Below are positions 9,678 to 18,848 of a stretch of DNA of 62,560 nucleotides, piece by piece. The notes under the pieces are model-generated. The model saw only the letters and a list, made by a program, of their open reading frames with translations. It ran no database searches and had not been told where the DNA came from. Origin of the DNA: Affinirhizobium straminoryzae (GTDB taxonomy: Bacteria > Pseudomonadota > Alphaproteobacteria > Rhizobiales > Rhizobiaceae); contig NZ_VJMG01000077.1 in the NCBI RefSeq assembly GCF_007004135.1, positions 1 through 62,560 of the forward strand, read 5' to 3'. The position numbers and the translations under genes are program-made. How positions within the stretch are numbered: the stretch's first letter is position 1; every line of letters starts with the position of its first letter.

Positions 9678-10788
9678 AGGGCAGCAGGGCGGCGCCGCGG
9701 GCAACGCCACATTGCGCAAAGGTCAGTTTGCGGATGGGCGGGATCCACGAAGCCGGCACGAAATAGGTGCCCTTGCGCTCCCGCTCGGCGATCATCATCG
9801 CAATGACCGTGTCCAGCACGGCGTCCGGCAGGCTTCCGCCAATCAGGACAGCCCCGGGGGAGACGAAGCCGCCAAGCGCAAGCACCGCATCGAGCAGGCG
9901 GGATGCGGCGCGCCGCATCCAGTCCTCGGCGAAGGCCTCGCCGAAAGTCTCAACATGGCGGTGATAGGCCGCGGCACTCGCCACCTCGTCCAGCGTCAGT
10001 TCCTCGCGGCCTGGTCGCATGCTGCCGATGCCGCCCGCGCGGCCATGCACGCCGCGAAAGAATCGCCCGCCCGTCATCAGGCCGGCGCGCACGATTTCAT
10101 CGACCAGGATTACCGCGAAGCCCCCCTCCGGCTCGCCGATACCGAGAATACGCTCCGCGGTGACGACCGCTTCCACATCCTTGACCACGAAGGATGCCAG
10201 ATTGGAAAGCGTGGGCATCCGCTCAATCTCTGTGGCATCGACGCCTGGATGGCAGGCAATGCCGATGCCGCTGAGGCTTTCGGCACACCGGTCGCGGATC
10301 GTGGCGACTGTGTCCGCCAGCCTGTCGGACGGTACTGTCTGTTGCAGGACGAGATGGCCCTTGAGATCGACGAGGGCGAGATCCACCACGTCCGGGCGCA
10401 GCCAGAGCCCCAGCCCGTGAACGCTTCCGGCCACCAGTGAAAACTCGGCCGCCTTGTAGCGGTCACCCACGTCGCGCTGACCCTGCTCCACCACGCCCGC
10501 TGCAATCAGGCGCTTCAGAATGCCGGTGATGGCGGGTTCGGTGAGGCTCAGATGGCCGGCAAGTTCCTGGCGCGTCAGCGCACCGTGCCGGCGCAGCAGC
10601 GCCAGCACGACACGCGAATTGTGGTCGGCAATGTCCTCCGGGCTGATGCCCGCGCCGCCCCGTTCGCCGTCACCGTCGCGCTTTTGCCCCCGTGCCAATC
10701 GCCGGCCTGCCTTCAATCCCTGCCTCGCTTGCGTGATCATGCCGTGGCGAACCGTTCCTTCTCCGGCAACTGTTTCTTCTTTATACAT
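9646..10788 (-). CDS. ROK family transcriptional regulator (orphan)
   Basis: This second ROK protein (380 residues) has an N-terminal HTH ('LTRQELAGHLSLTEPAITGI') and a ROK domain with 'VHGRAGGIGSM' and 'GAVLIGGSLPD'. It lacks an adjacent sugar operon on its own strand, so its target is unclear. The ATG at 10788 has no clear ribosome site; an internal ATG at 10740 follows a GGAGAAGGA stretch and is a reasonable alternative, which would remove a basic low-complexity N-terminus. It is convergent with, and overlaps, the other ROK gene. Confidence 0.82.
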   Translation of the reverse strand: MYKEETVAGEGTVRHGMITQARQGLKAGRRLARGQKRDGDGERGGAGISPEDIADHNSRVVLALLRRHGALTRQELAGHLSLTEPAITGILKRLIAAGVVEQGQRDVGDRYKAAEFSLVAGSVHGLGLWLRPDVVDLALVDLKGHLVLQQTVPSDRLADTVATIRDRCAESLSGIGIACHPGVDATEIERMPTLSNLASFVVKDVEAVVTAERILGIGEPEGGFAVILVDEIVRAGLMTGGRFFRGVHGRAGGIGSMRPGREELTLDEVASAAAYHRHVETFGEAFAEDWMRRAASRLLDAVLALGGFVSPGAVLIGGSLPDAVLDTVIAMMIAERERKGTYFVPASWIPPIRKLTFAQCGVARGAALLPFMELALPKTR

Positions 10789-10861
10789 TATTTTTCAGCG
10801 CCGTCGTCTATCCGCGTTGTGCCGCAAGGCTGATTTTGCCGTGCATTGCCGAAGGTTCGCA

Positions 10862-10881
10862 GGCCCTTCCGGGAAAGGGCC
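10862..10881. other. Small perfect hairpin upstream of the adenylate cyclase gene
   Basis: GGCCCTT (10862-10868) and AAGGGCC (10875-10881) pair around a six-base loop. There is no T run. It lies in the 234-base gap between the divergent orphan ROK and cyclase genes, which otherwise shows no clear promoter. A 12-base perfect palindrome, CCGGATATCCGG (10987-10998), lies close to the probable cyclase start. Confidence 0.35.
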
Positions 10882-11022
10882 GACGGGTGATTCCTGCGAT
10901 CTCCCGACTTTGCCTCTTGAACCCAGCCGCCTGCCGGACCACCTATCCGGCGCGCGTCGGAGCGCATGCGGCGGCTCTTTGACCGACCGGATATCCGGAT
11001 GGCGCTTCTCACGGGGGATAGC

Positions 11023-12219
11023 ATGGGCGAGGCACACGACACCACCGAAGGCAAGGAGGTTGCCGATCCCCGTAACATCATCCCCTGGCTTCTGACCCGG
11101 ACGCATGACGAACGTTTCATCGACAACGTGTTTGTCGCGCTGTGCGACCGGCTGCGCCTGGCCGGCGTGCCGGTGGCGCGCGCCACCCTGCATTTCCGTA
11201 TCAATCATCCGCAATGGATGGGGGCACGCATCCTGTGGCGTACCGGTTTTGCGGAGGCCGAGATCGATACCGTCGACTATGGCGTCGAGAACTCGCCGGA
11301 ATTCCTGATGAGCCCGATCCGCGACCTGCATGATGGCGTGGCGGAGGTGCATCAGATCCTGACGGTCGATGATCCGGCCCGCCCCTACCCGATCTTTGCG
11401 GAACTGCGGCAGGAGGGGCTGACCGATTACCTCGCCATGCCGCTGCAGCACACGCTGGGAAAGCGTCATGCCGTAACCTTTGCCAGCGATGCGCCCGGAG
11501 GATTTGCGCCGGAGCATCTCACCCTTCTGCGGGCGCTGGTGCCGGTGCTGGCGCTGGTCAGCGAGGTGCGCATCAAGAACGCGCTGGCCCGTACCCTGCT
11601 TCGCACCTATGTCGGCCCGCATGCGGGGGAAAAGATCCTGGCCGGCGCCACGCGCCGCGGCAGCGGCGTTACCCTCTCGGCGGTCGTGATGATCTTCGAC
11701 GTGCGCAATTTCACGGAGATTTCGGACCTCTGGCCACGCGACGATGTGATCGGCATGCTGAACCAGTGCTTCGACGCACTGTCCGAGCCGATCGAACGGC
11801 ATGGCGGCGAGATTCTCAAGTTCATGGGCGACGGGCTGTTGGCCGTCTTCCCGCTGGAGGGGGAGGATGTCTGCCAGCACGCCTTCGATGCTCTGGCGGA
11901 AGTCCAGGTCGCGATGGATCGGCTCAATCAATCGCGCGAAGCCGCGAACCAGCCGGCGCTCCGCTATGGCATCGGTGTCCACTGCGGCGATGTCATGTAT
12001 GGCAATATCGGTTCGTCCTCGCGTCTTGATTTCACGGTGATCGGCCCGACCGTCAATATCGCCTCCCGGCTGGAAACCCTGACCAAGACCGTTCATCGCC
12101 CCGTCCTGATGTCGGAAGCCTTCATCCGCGCTGGTCAACTGGAGACGCAGGTCGAGCATGTCGGCAGTTTTCCGCTGCGGGGGCTTTCCCAATCGGTGGA
12201 TGTGTTTGCGCCGCGCTGA
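11023..12219 (+). CDS. Class III adenylate cyclase
   Basis: This soluble cyclase of about 398 residues should convert ATP to cAMP. The C-terminal catalytic domain has 'FDVRNFTEISD' (first metal Asp), 'GGEILKFMGDGLLAVFP' (the Lys that selects adenine, then the second metal Asp) and 'LDFTVIGPTVNIASRLE' (the adenine-reading Asp and the Asn/Arg transition-state residues). All key residues are present, so it should be active. The N-terminal ~200 residues have no recognised domain and may be sensory; this arrangement is common among the many rhizobial cyclases. ATG 11023 is favoured because GGGGGA precedes it; in-frame ATGs at 10966 and 10999 are possible. It stands alone between regulators. Confidence 0.9.
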   Translation: MGEAHDTTEGKEVADPRNIIPWLLTRTHDERFIDNVFVALCDRLRLAGVPVARATLHFRINHPQWMGARILWRTGFAEAEIDTVDYGVENSPEFLMSPIRDLHDGVAEVHQILTVDDPARPYPIFAELRQEGLTDYLAMPLQHTLGKRHAVTFASDAPGGFAPEHLTLLRALVPVLALVSEVRIKNALARTLLRTYVGPHAGEKILAGATRRGSGVTLSAVVMIFDVRNFTEISDLWPRDDVIGMLNQCFDALSEPIERHGGEILKFMGDGLLAVFPLEGEDVCQHAFDALAEVQVAMDRLNQSREAANQPALRYGIGVHCGDVMYGNIGSSSRLDFTVIGPTVNIASRLETLTKTVHRPVLMSEAFIRAGQLETQVEHVGSFPLRGLSQSVDVFAPR

Positions 12220-12269
12220 GCGGTGGCCAAGGCTTCCTCCGTCTCGAACCGCTTGTGGTTCCGTGTCAT

Positions 12270-12283
12270 AGAGATTGTGAAGC
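12270..12283 (+). promoter_or_regulatory. Candidate LysR-site copy 1 (14-base shared motif)
   Basis: The 14-mer AGAGATTGTGAAGC lies 22 bases before the LysR gene start and recurs with one change at 13276-13289 in front of the adjacent binding-protein gene. Two near-identical copies upstream of a regulator and its neighbour suggest a common binding site. Confidence 0.45.
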
Positions 12284-12304
12284 GGCCACCGGTGGCGGCC
12301 TGCG

Positions 12305-13228
12305 ATGCATGAGGGGCAGATGGCGTTCACGCTGCGGCAGTTGCAGTATTTCGTGGCGGTGGCCGAGCAGGGCACAGTGTCGGGCGCGGCGCATGTGCTG
12401 TCCATCTCGCAATCCTCGATCACCGAAGCCGTGAAGGAGCTGGAACGGGATCTGGGCGTGTCGCTGTTCGAGCGGCATCCGCGCGGCCTCGCCATTACCC
12501 AGCAGGGCCACCAGTTTCTTCGCCACGCGACGAAGATCCTCGTCAATGTCGCCGAGGCGCGGCAGGTCTTCGATTCGGATCCCGGAAAGACGACCGGCAC
12601 CCTGCAACTTGGTGTCACCTCGCTGGTCGCCGGCTATGTGCTCTCGGATCTGCTCGCCCGCTATCGCCGCGCCTTCCCCGGCGTCGAGGTCAGTACCGTC
12701 GAGGACGAGAGCAATTATCTGGAGCACCTTCTGGTCGGCGGCGAACTCGATGTGGCGGTCATCCTGCTCAACAATCTGCGCGACCGGCAGGCGCTGCAGT
12801 TCGAGACCCTGGACATGTCGCCCTTCAACCTGTGGCTCCCGGCCGGCCATGCGCTCGCGGCACTTCCTTCGATCACCGTCGAGCAGATTGCCGAACAGCC
12901 GCTGATCATGCTCACCACCGACGAGATCGAGGAGGCGACGCGCAAGCTGCTCGCCGTCTTCGGCGCGCGGCCGCGGGTCGCCTTCCGCACGCGCTCGGTC
13001 GAGGCCGTCCGCAGCCTTGTGGCGACCGGCGCCGGTGTTGCCATCCTGCCGGACATGATCTACCGGCCCTGGTCGCTGGAAGGCGATCGCATCGAGACGC
13101 GGGACGTTTCCGCCTCGCTGCCGGCAATCCACGTCGGTCTCGTCTGGCGTCGTGGCCTCACCCTGTCGCAGCCGCTGAAGAACTTTATTTCTCTGGCCCA
13201 GACCCAGCGCGCGCCGCGGCTCCGATAA
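12305..13228 (+). CDS. LysR family transcriptional regulator
   Basis: The 307-residue LysR protein has an N-terminal winged HTH ('GTVSGAAHVLSISQSSITEAV', residues about 23-42) and a periplasmic-binding-like effector domain beginning near 'GTLQLGVTSLVAGYVL'. It lies directly upstream, on the same strand, of a polyamine-type ABC operon with an aldehyde dehydrogenase and probably activates it. The start may be ATG 12305 or ATG 12320; the latter has a close GAGGGG. The usual LysR arrangement is divergent, so the codirectional layout is slightly unusual. Confidence 0.9.
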   Translation: MHEGQMAFTLRQLQYFVAVAEQGTVSGAAHVLSISQSSITEAVKELERDLGVSLFERHPRGLAITQQGHQFLRHATKILVNVAEARQVFDSDPGKTTGTLQLGVTSLVAGYVLSDLLARYRRAFPGVEVSTVEDESNYLEHLLVGGELDVAVILLNNLRDRQALQFETLDMSPFNLWLPAGHALAALPSITVEQIAEQPLIMLTTDEIEEATRKLLAVFGARPRVAFRTRSVEAVRSLVATGAGVAILPDMIYRPWSLEGDRIETRDVSASLPAIHVGLVWRRGLTLSQPLKNFISLAQTQRAPRLR

Positions 13229-13275
13229 CGAGGGACGAGAGCATTCGGTTTTTCCGATACCGGGCTTTTGATAAA

Positions 13276-13289
13276 AGAAATTGTGAAGC
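13276..13289 (+). promoter_or_regulatory. Candidate LysR-site copy 2 (14-base shared motif)
   Basis: AGAAATTGTGAAGC matches 13 of 14 bases of the copy at 12270. It lies 62 bases upstream of the ATG at 13351. A wider TGATAA ... TTATCA inverted pair (about 13269 and 13302) flanks it. Confidence 0.45.
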
Positions 13290-13350
13290 CGAAGGCGCTG
13301 GTTATCATCCCCTCCAACAAGATCGGCAAATCCGAACACAGGGGAACATC

Positions 13351-14508
13351 ATGAAGACCTTCTTGCGCATCAGCAGCGCCGTCGTTCTGCTATCCAACAC
13401 CCTGCAGCCCGCATTTTCGGCGGAGATGAAGACCGCAATCGGCCCCGGCGAGGGGCAGGTGGATATCGTGGCCTGGGCCGGCTACATGGAGCGCGGTGAC
13501 ACCGACAAGACCTATGACTGGGTGACCGGCTTCGAAAAGGAGACCGGCTGCAAGGTCAATGTGAAGACCGCCGCCACCTCCGACGAGATGGTCACCCTGA
13601 TGAACCAGGGCGGCTTCGACCTCGTCACCGCCTCCGGCGATGCGTCGTTGCGCCTGATTGCCGGCGGCAAGGTGCAGCCGGTCAATGTCGGCCTGATCAA
13701 GACCTGGTCCGGCGTCGACGAGCGTCTGCAGAATGCGCCGTGGCACACGGTGGGCGGCGTCCATTACGGCACGCCCTACCAGTGGGGGCCGAACGTCCTG
13801 ATGTACAACACCAAGACCTTCGGCGGCAAGGCGCCGGAGAGCTGGGAGGTGGTGTTCAAGGAGATGACGCTGCCGGACGGCAAGTCCAACAAGGGCCGCG
13901 TGCAGGCTTATGACGGGCCGATCTACATTGCCGATGCCGCGCTCTACCTGAAGTCCGCCAGGCCGGACCTCGGTATCAAGGATCCCTATGCGCTGACCGA
14001 AGACCAGTACAAGGCGGCGATCGAGCTTCTGAAGGGGCAGCGCAGTCTGGTTGGCCGCTACTGGCATGATGCGACGGTGCAGACCGACGACTTCAAGAAC
14101 GAGGGTGTGGTCGCGTCCGGTTCCTGGCCCTATCAGGTGAACCTTCTGGAAGCGGACAAGCAGCCGATTGCCTCCACCATTCCAAAGGAAGGTGCCACCG
14201 GCTGGGCCGATACCACGATGATGCATGTGAATGCCGCGCACCCCAACTGCGCCTATATGTGGATGCAGCATTCGCTGACGCCGAAAGTACAGGGCGATGT
14301 TGCCGCCTGGTTCGGCTCCGTTCCCGCCGTTCCCGCCGCCTGCAAGGGCAACGCGCTGCTGGGCGACAGCGGCTGCGCCACCAACGGCTTCGACAATTTC
14401 CAGAAGATCTCGTTCTGGCGGACTCCGGTGGCCAAGTGCGAAACGGGAACCTGCGTGCCCTATAGCCGCTGGGTGAGCGACTACATCGCTGTGATGGGCG
14501 GCCAGTAA
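13351..14508 (+). CDS. ABC transporter substrate-binding protein, PotD-like
   Basis: The 385-residue secreted binding protein has a signal peptide (1-23, 'QPAFSA' cleavage region) and a PotD/spermidine-putrescine type fold ('DIVAWAGYMERG', 'GFDLVTASGDASLRLIAGGKVQPVN', 'YGTPYQWGPNVLMYN'). Unusually many cysteines for the family occur in the C-terminal third, probably forming disulphides in the periplasm. The start has AGGGGAA upstream. It heads an ABC operon with ATPase and two permeases, followed by an ALDH that fits polyamine breakdown, which supports a polyamine or aminoaldehyde-precursor ligand. Confidence 0.9.
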   Translation: MKTFLRISSAVVLLSNTLQPAFSAEMKTAIGPGEGQVDIVAWAGYMERGDTDKTYDWVTGFEKETGCKVNVKTAATSDEMVTLMNQGGFDLVTASGDASLRLIAGGKVQPVNVGLIKTWSGVDERLQNAPWHTVGGVHYGTPYQWGPNVLMYNTKTFGGKAPESWEVVFKEMTLPDGKSNKGRVQAYDGPIYIADAALYLKSARPDLGIKDPYALTEDQYKAAIELLKGQRSLVGRYWHDATVQTDDFKNEGVVASGSWPYQVNLLEADKQPIASTIPKEGATGWADTTMMHVNAAHPNCAYMWMQHSLTPKVQGDVAAWFGSVPAVPAACKGNALLGDSGCATNGFDNFQKISFWRTPVAKCETGTCVPYSRWVSDYIAVMGGQ

Positions 14509-14518
14509 GGCTTTCTGC

Positions 14519-14555
14519 GGGGCGGCGCGCCGATCGGCAGACGGTTCGCCGCCTC
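14519..14555 (+). other. Intergenic hairpin after the PotD-like gene
   Basis: The arms 14519-14526 and 14548-14555 pair over eight bases (one G-T), and the loop contains a 10-base self-complementary GCCGATCGGC. Its position matches the hairpins after the other binding-protein genes of this window. Confidence 0.4.
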
Positions 14556-14650
14556 CTTCTGCACTTTCCAGCCATCCGGCAGTTGCTCGCATAAAGCCCC
14601 CTGCCTGCCTGACCCGAACCTGTGGCCTCATCGGCCATTGCGGAGGACCT

Positions 14651-15649
14651 ATGACTTCAGCCGTCAGTTTTCGCGCTGTCTCGCGCCACTTCGGCAGCGT
14701 GCGTGCCGTCGATGCCGTCGATCTCGATATTCCGGCCGGCGAATTTTTCGCCATGCTCGGCCCCTCCGGCTCCGGCAAGACCACCTGCCTGCGGCTGATG
14801 GCCGGCTTCGAACAGCCGACCGGCGGCGCGATTGCCATTCACGGCCGGGATGCGACGGGACTGCCGCCCTGGCGGCGCGCCGTCAACACCGTGTTTCAGG
14901 ACTATGCCCTGTTTCCGCACATGACCATTCTCGACAATGTCGCCTATGGTCTGATGGTGAAGGGCGTGGATCGGGCAACCCGGCGTCGCGCGGCGGAAGA
15001 GGCGCTCGATCTGGTAAAACTCTCCGGCTATGGCGCGCGCCGCACCGGGCAGCTTTCGGGCGGCCAGCGCCAGCGCGTGGCGCTGGCCCGTGCGCTGGTC
15101 AACAAGCCGAGTGTGCTGTTGCTCGACGAGCCGCTCGGCGCGCTCGACCTGAAGCTGCGCGAGGCGATGCAGGAGGAGTTGAAGGGGCTGCAGAAGGCGC
15201 TCGGCATCACCTTCATCTTCGTCACCCATGATCAGGTCGAGGCGCTGTCGATGGCCGATCGCGTCGCCGTCTTCCATCAGGGACGGATTGTCCAGGCCGG
15301 TACGCCGGAAGAGATCTACCACAATCCGCGCAGCCGCTTCGTTGCGGATTTCGTCGGCTCCTCCAACATTATGCCGCCGGCGCTCACCGCCCGGCTGACG
15401 GGGGAGCGGCGCTGGGCGAGCCTGCGGCCCGAACTGCTTCGCCTCGGACGATGGGAGGACGGGCTGGTGCTGGAGGGAACGCTGGTCCAATCGAGTTTCC
15501 TCGGCGCCTTCCGCCGGCTGGCTGTCCGGGTGGAGAGCGAGATGCTGCACGCCAATCTGCCTGCCGGCGTCGGCGTGCCGGGCGAGGGCAGCGCGATCAC
15601 GCTCTCCTTTGATCGCAGCGCGCTCAATCTGCTGGATGATGCGCCATGA
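14651..15649 (+). CDS. ABC transporter ATP-binding protein, PotA-like
   Basis: The 332-residue ATPase has Walker A 'GPSGSGKTT', signature 'LSGGQRQRVALARAL', Walker B 'VLLLDEPLGALD' and a C-terminal TOBE region. GGAGG precedes the ATG. It powers the polyamine-type importer with the permeases at 15646 and 16568; its stop overlaps the first permease start by four bases. Confidence 0.92.
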   Translation: MTSAVSFRAVSRHFGSVRAVDAVDLDIPAGEFFAMLGPSGSGKTTCLRLMAGFEQPTGGAIAIHGRDATGLPPWRRAVNTVFQDYALFPHMTILDNVAYGLMVKGVDRATRRRAAEEALDLVKLSGYGARRTGQLSGGQRQRVALARALVNKPSVLLLDEPLGALDLKLREAMQEELKGLQKALGITFIFVTHDQVEALSMADRVAVFHQGRIVQAGTPEEIYHNPRSRFVADFVGSSNIMPPALTARLTGERRWASLRPELLRLGRWEDGLVLEGTLVQSSFLGAFRRLAVRVESEMLHANLPAGVGVPGEGSAITLSFDRSALNLLDDAP

Positions 15650-16578
15650 GCCTTGTCGTCGGCGCAGAACCCCTTTCCTCCCGCCTGTCCGGCCTTCTGT
15701 GGCGCCGGCCGAACCTGCTCATCCTGCTGCTGCTTCTGCCGCCACTCCTCTGGCTCGGCCTGATCTATGTCGGCTCGCTGTTCTCCCTGCTGCTGCAGAG
15801 CTTTTTCTCGATCGACGATTTCACCGGACAGGTGACGCATGAGGTCACGCTTCTGACCTATGCCGAATTGCTGCGGCCGTCGAACCTCGACATCATCACC
15901 CGCACCGTCACCATGGCGGCGCTTGTCACGGTTGCGTCGGCCATCATCGCCTTTCCCGTCGCCTATTACGCGGCCCGCTATGCAAAGGGGCGCTGGAAGG
16001 CCTTCTTCTATCTCGGTGTCATGCTGCCGCTCTGGTCGAGCTATCTCGTCAAGATCTATGCCTGGAAAATGATCCTCTCCAAGGAAGGCATCGTCAGCTG
16101 GCTTGCGGCGAAACTCGGCCTCGGTGTCTTGCTGGACGGCTGGCTGTCGCTGCCGGTGGTGGGGGGCAATTCGCTGTCCGTCAGCGCCACCGGCACCTTC
16201 CTCGTCTTCGTCTATATCTGGCTGCCCTACATGATCCTGCCGATCCAGGCAGCACTGGAGCGGGTGCCGGCAAGTCTGATCGAGGCCTCGCACGATCTGG
16301 GGGCGGCACCCGGCGCGACCTTCCGGCATGTGCTGCTGCCGCTTGCGCTGCCGGGCATTGCCGCCGGCTCCATCTTCACCTTCTCGCTGACGCTTGGCGA
16401 TTACATCGTGCCGGGCATCATCGGCACCTCGCGCCTGTTCATCGGCCAGGCCGTCTACATGCAGCAGGGCACGGCCGGCAACATTCCGCTTGCCGCCGCC
16501 TTCTCCGTGGTGCCCATGCTGATCATGGCGCTCTATCTCTGGCTTGCGAGGAAGATGGGAGCTTTCGATGCGCTATGA
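15646..16578 (+). CDS. ABC transporter permease, PotB-like
   Basis: This 310-residue inner-membrane subunit has about six membrane segments and an EAA loop 'EASHDLGAAPGATFRHVLLP'. The long periplasmic loop after the first segment is typical of PotB-like permeases. It starts in an ATGA overlap with the ATPase gene, and its 3' end overlaps the next permease by 11 bases. Confidence 0.92.
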   Translation: MSLVVGAEPLSSRLSGLLWRRPNLLILLLLLPPLLWLGLIYVGSLFSLLLQSFFSIDDFTGQVTHEVTLLTYAELLRPSNLDIITRTVTMAALVTVASAIIAFPVAYYAARYAKGRWKAFFYLGVMLPLWSSYLVKIYAWKMILSKEGIVSWLAAKLGLGVLLDGWLSLPVVGGNSLSVSATGTFLVFVYIWLPYMILPIQAALERVPASLIEASHDLGAAPGATFRHVLLPLALPGIAAGSIFTFSLTLGDYIVPGIIGTSRLFIGQAVYMQQGTAGNIPLAAAFSVVPMLIMALYLWLARKMGAFDAL

Positions 16579-17380
16579 CCGGTCGACCGCCCCCCTCCTG
16601 CTGAAAATCGCGGCCGCCGCCGGGCTGCTCTTCCTGCATCTGCCGATCCTGCTGATCTTCGTCTATGCCTTCACCACCGAAACCCGCAGCTTCCAGTGGC
16701 CGCCGCCGGGTTTTACCACCCGCTGGCTGGCGGTGGCCTGGGAGCGCCCGGATGTGTGGCAGGCGCTGATGCTGTCGCTGAAGGTCGCCGCGATCGCTAC
16801 CCTGCTTGCCCTGGTGCTTGGAACGCTGTGTGCCGCTGCGCTGTCGCGGGCGCGCTTCTTCGGCCGGGAGGCGGTGTCGCTGCTGGTCATCCTGCCGATT
16901 GCGCTGCCCGGCATCGTCACCGGCATCGCGCTGCGCTCCGCCTTCGGTCTTGCGGAATTGCCCTTCTCCTTCTGGACCATCGTGCTCGGCCACGCCACCT
17001 TCTGCATCGTGGTGGTCTACAACAATGCGGTGGCGCGCTTCCGCCGTCTCTCCGTCTCGCTGATCGAGGCTTCCTACGATCTCGGCGCCGATGGCTTCCA
17101 GACCTTCCGCCACGTGGTGCTGCCCAATATCGCGACCGCGCTTCTCGCCGGCGGCATGCTGGCCTTCGCGCTGTCCTTCGACGAGGTGATCGTCACCACC
17201 TTCACCGCCGGTCAGCAGCAGACGCTGCCGATCTGGATGCTTCAGGAACTCATCCGCCCGCGCGAGCGGCCGGTGACCAATGTCGTCGCCATGGCCGTCG
17301 TGCTCGTCACCTTTCTGCCGATCCTTCTCGCCTACGCGCTGACGCGTGAAGGCGAGGACACCGCCGGCAGCGGCAAATGA
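16568..17380 (+). CDS. ABC transporter permease, PotC-like
   Basis: The 270-residue second membrane subunit has an EAA loop 'EASYDLGADGFQTFRHVVLP' and about six membrane segments. ATG 16568 is chosen because GGGA lies nine bases upstream and residue 2 onwards aligns with PotC-like N-termini; an earlier in-frame start at 16544 would deepen the overlap with the upstream gene. It completes the importer. Confidence 0.9.
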   Translation: MRYDRSTAPLLLKIAAAAGLLFLHLPILLIFVYAFTTETRSFQWPPPGFTTRWLAVAWERPDVWQALMLSLKVAAIATLLALVLGTLCAAALSRARFFGREAVSLLVILPIALPGIVTGIALRSAFGLAELPFSFWTIVLGHATFCIVVVYNNAVARFRRLSVSLIEASYDLGADGFQTFRHVVLPNIATALLAGGMLAFALSFDEVIVTTFTAGQQQTLPIWMLQELIRPRERPVTNVVAMAVVLVTFLPILLAYALTREGEDTAGSGK

Positions 17381-17403
17381 ACAGACTGAAAGGACCCCTG
17401 GAC

Positions 17404-18831
17404 ATGGACACGCAAATGCTGATCGGCTCCTCCTTCGTGGCCGGCGAGGAGCGCGAAGAGAAGATCCTGAACCCCCGCACGGCAGGCGTGATCGCCGAAC
17501 TGCCGGAGGCCGGCCCCGGACAGATCGACGCGGCGGTGGCCGCCGCCCGCACCGCGTTTGCCGGCTGGTCGCGCACCACACCCGCCGAGCGTTCCGCCTA
17601 TCTCCTGAAGATCGCCGATGCGATCGAGGCCGATGCGGATGCCTTTGCCGCGCTGGAGGCGCTGAACTGCGGCAAGCCGATCAACGCCGTGCGCAATGAC
17701 GAGATTCCGGCCATTGTCGATTGCTACCGTTTCTTTGCCGGTGCGATCCGCAACCAGCAGGGCACGCTTGCCGGCGAATATCTGCCGGGCTTCACCTCGA
17801 TGATCCGCCGCGACGCGATCGGCGTGGTAGGCTCGATCGCCCCCTGGAACTATCCGCTGATGATGATGGCCTGGAAGCTGGCGCCCGCCATTGCCGGCGG
17901 CAACACGGTTGTGTTCAAGCCCTCGGAACAGACGCCGCTGACGGCACTCAAAATGGCGAGACTGCTTGCCGGCATCCTGCCGGAGGGCGTGGTCAACATC
18001 ATCCTCGGGCGCGGCGAAAGCGTCGGCAACCAGATGATCAACCATCCCGGTATCGACATGATCTCGATCACCGGCGATATCGCCACCGGCAAGAAGGTGC
18101 TGCAGGCGGCGGCGAAATCGGTCAAGCGCACGCATCTTGAACTCGGCGGCAAGGCCCCCGTCATCGTCCATGGCGATGCGGATCTTGAGGCGGCGATTGC
18201 CGGTATCCGCACCTTCGGCTTCTACAATGCCGGCCAGGATTGCACGGCCGCCTGCCGCATCTACGCCCACCGCTCCGTCTACGACACGTTCGTTGCCGAT
18301 CTCAGCAGCGCGGTCGCCTCGCTGCATTATGCCGATGCCGATGACAGCCTGAACGAGATCGGCCCGCTGATCTCGCAGCGCCAGCGCGACCGCGTGGCAA
18401 GCTTCGTTCAGCGTGCCGCTGAAGCCGATCACATCGAGATTGCCACCGGCGGCCAGCTGTTCGACGGGCCGGGCTTCTATTACCAGCCGACGGTGGTGGC
18501 CGGCGCGCGGCAGGATGACGAGATCGTGCGCCGCGAGGTATTCGGCCCGGTCGTTTCCGTGACGCCGTTTGGCGACGATGACGATGTGATTTCCTGGGCA
18601 AACGAGTCCGATTACGGTCTCGCCTCGTCGGTCTGGACGAAGGATGTGTCGAAGGCGATGAAGGCGGCCGCCGGCCTGCGCTATGGCTGCACCTGGGTGA
18701 ACACGCATTTCATGCTGGTCAACGAGATGCCGCATGGCGGCCTGAAACAATCGGGCTACGGCAAGGATCTGTCGCAATATGCGCTGGAAGATTACACGGT
18801 GGTCCGGCACGTGATGATCAATCACGGCTGA
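17404..18831 (+). CDS. NAD-dependent aldehyde dehydrogenase, gamma-aminobutyraldehyde type
   Basis: The 475-residue ALDH oxidises an aldehyde to an acid with NAD+. Catalytic C280 ('GQDCTAACR'), general base E246 ('ELGGKAP') and N149 ('PWNYP') are all present. The start region 'MLIGSSFVAGE' and 'NEMPHGGLKQSGYGKDLS' resemble E. coli PatD/YdcW, which oxidises 4-aminobutyraldehyde (1-pyrroline) in putrescine breakdown. Its place behind a polyamine-type importer supports that role. ATG 17404 has GAAAGGA ten bases upstream; ATG 17377 overlapping the permease stop is the alternative. No aminotransferase or amine oxidase is nearby, so imported substrate may already be an aminoaldehyde precursor handled elsewhere. 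Confidence 0.9.
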   Translation: MDTQMLIGSSFVAGEEREEKILNPRTAGVIAELPEAGPGQIDAAVAAARTAFAGWSRTTPAERSAYLLKIADAIEADADAFAALEALNCGKPINAVRNDEIPAIVDCYRFFAGAIRNQQGTLAGEYLPGFTSMIRRDAIGVVGSIAPWNYPLMMMAWKLAPAIAGGNTVVFKPSEQTPLTALKMARLLAGILPEGVVNIILGRGESVGNQMINHPGIDMISITGDIATGKKVLQAAAKSVKRTHLELGGKAPVIVHGDADLEAAIAGIRTFGFYNAGQDCTAACRIYAHRSVYDTFVADLSSAVASLHYADADDSLNEIGPLISQRQRDRVASFVQRAAEADHIEIATGGQLFDGPGFYYQPTVVAGARQDDEIVRREVFGPVVSVTPFGDDDDVISWANESDYGLASSVWTKDVSKAMKAAAGLRYGCTWVNTHFMLVNEMPHGGLKQSGYGKDLSQYALEDYTVVRHVMINHG

Positions 18832-18848
18832 CGAACCCGTTTCCTGCG

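Noticed and set aside
10987..10998. The palindrome CCGGATATCCGG as an operator for the cyclase gene
   Set aside because: It is perfect but short, GC-flanked and possibly inside the coding region, depending on the start codon. Nothing else supports it.
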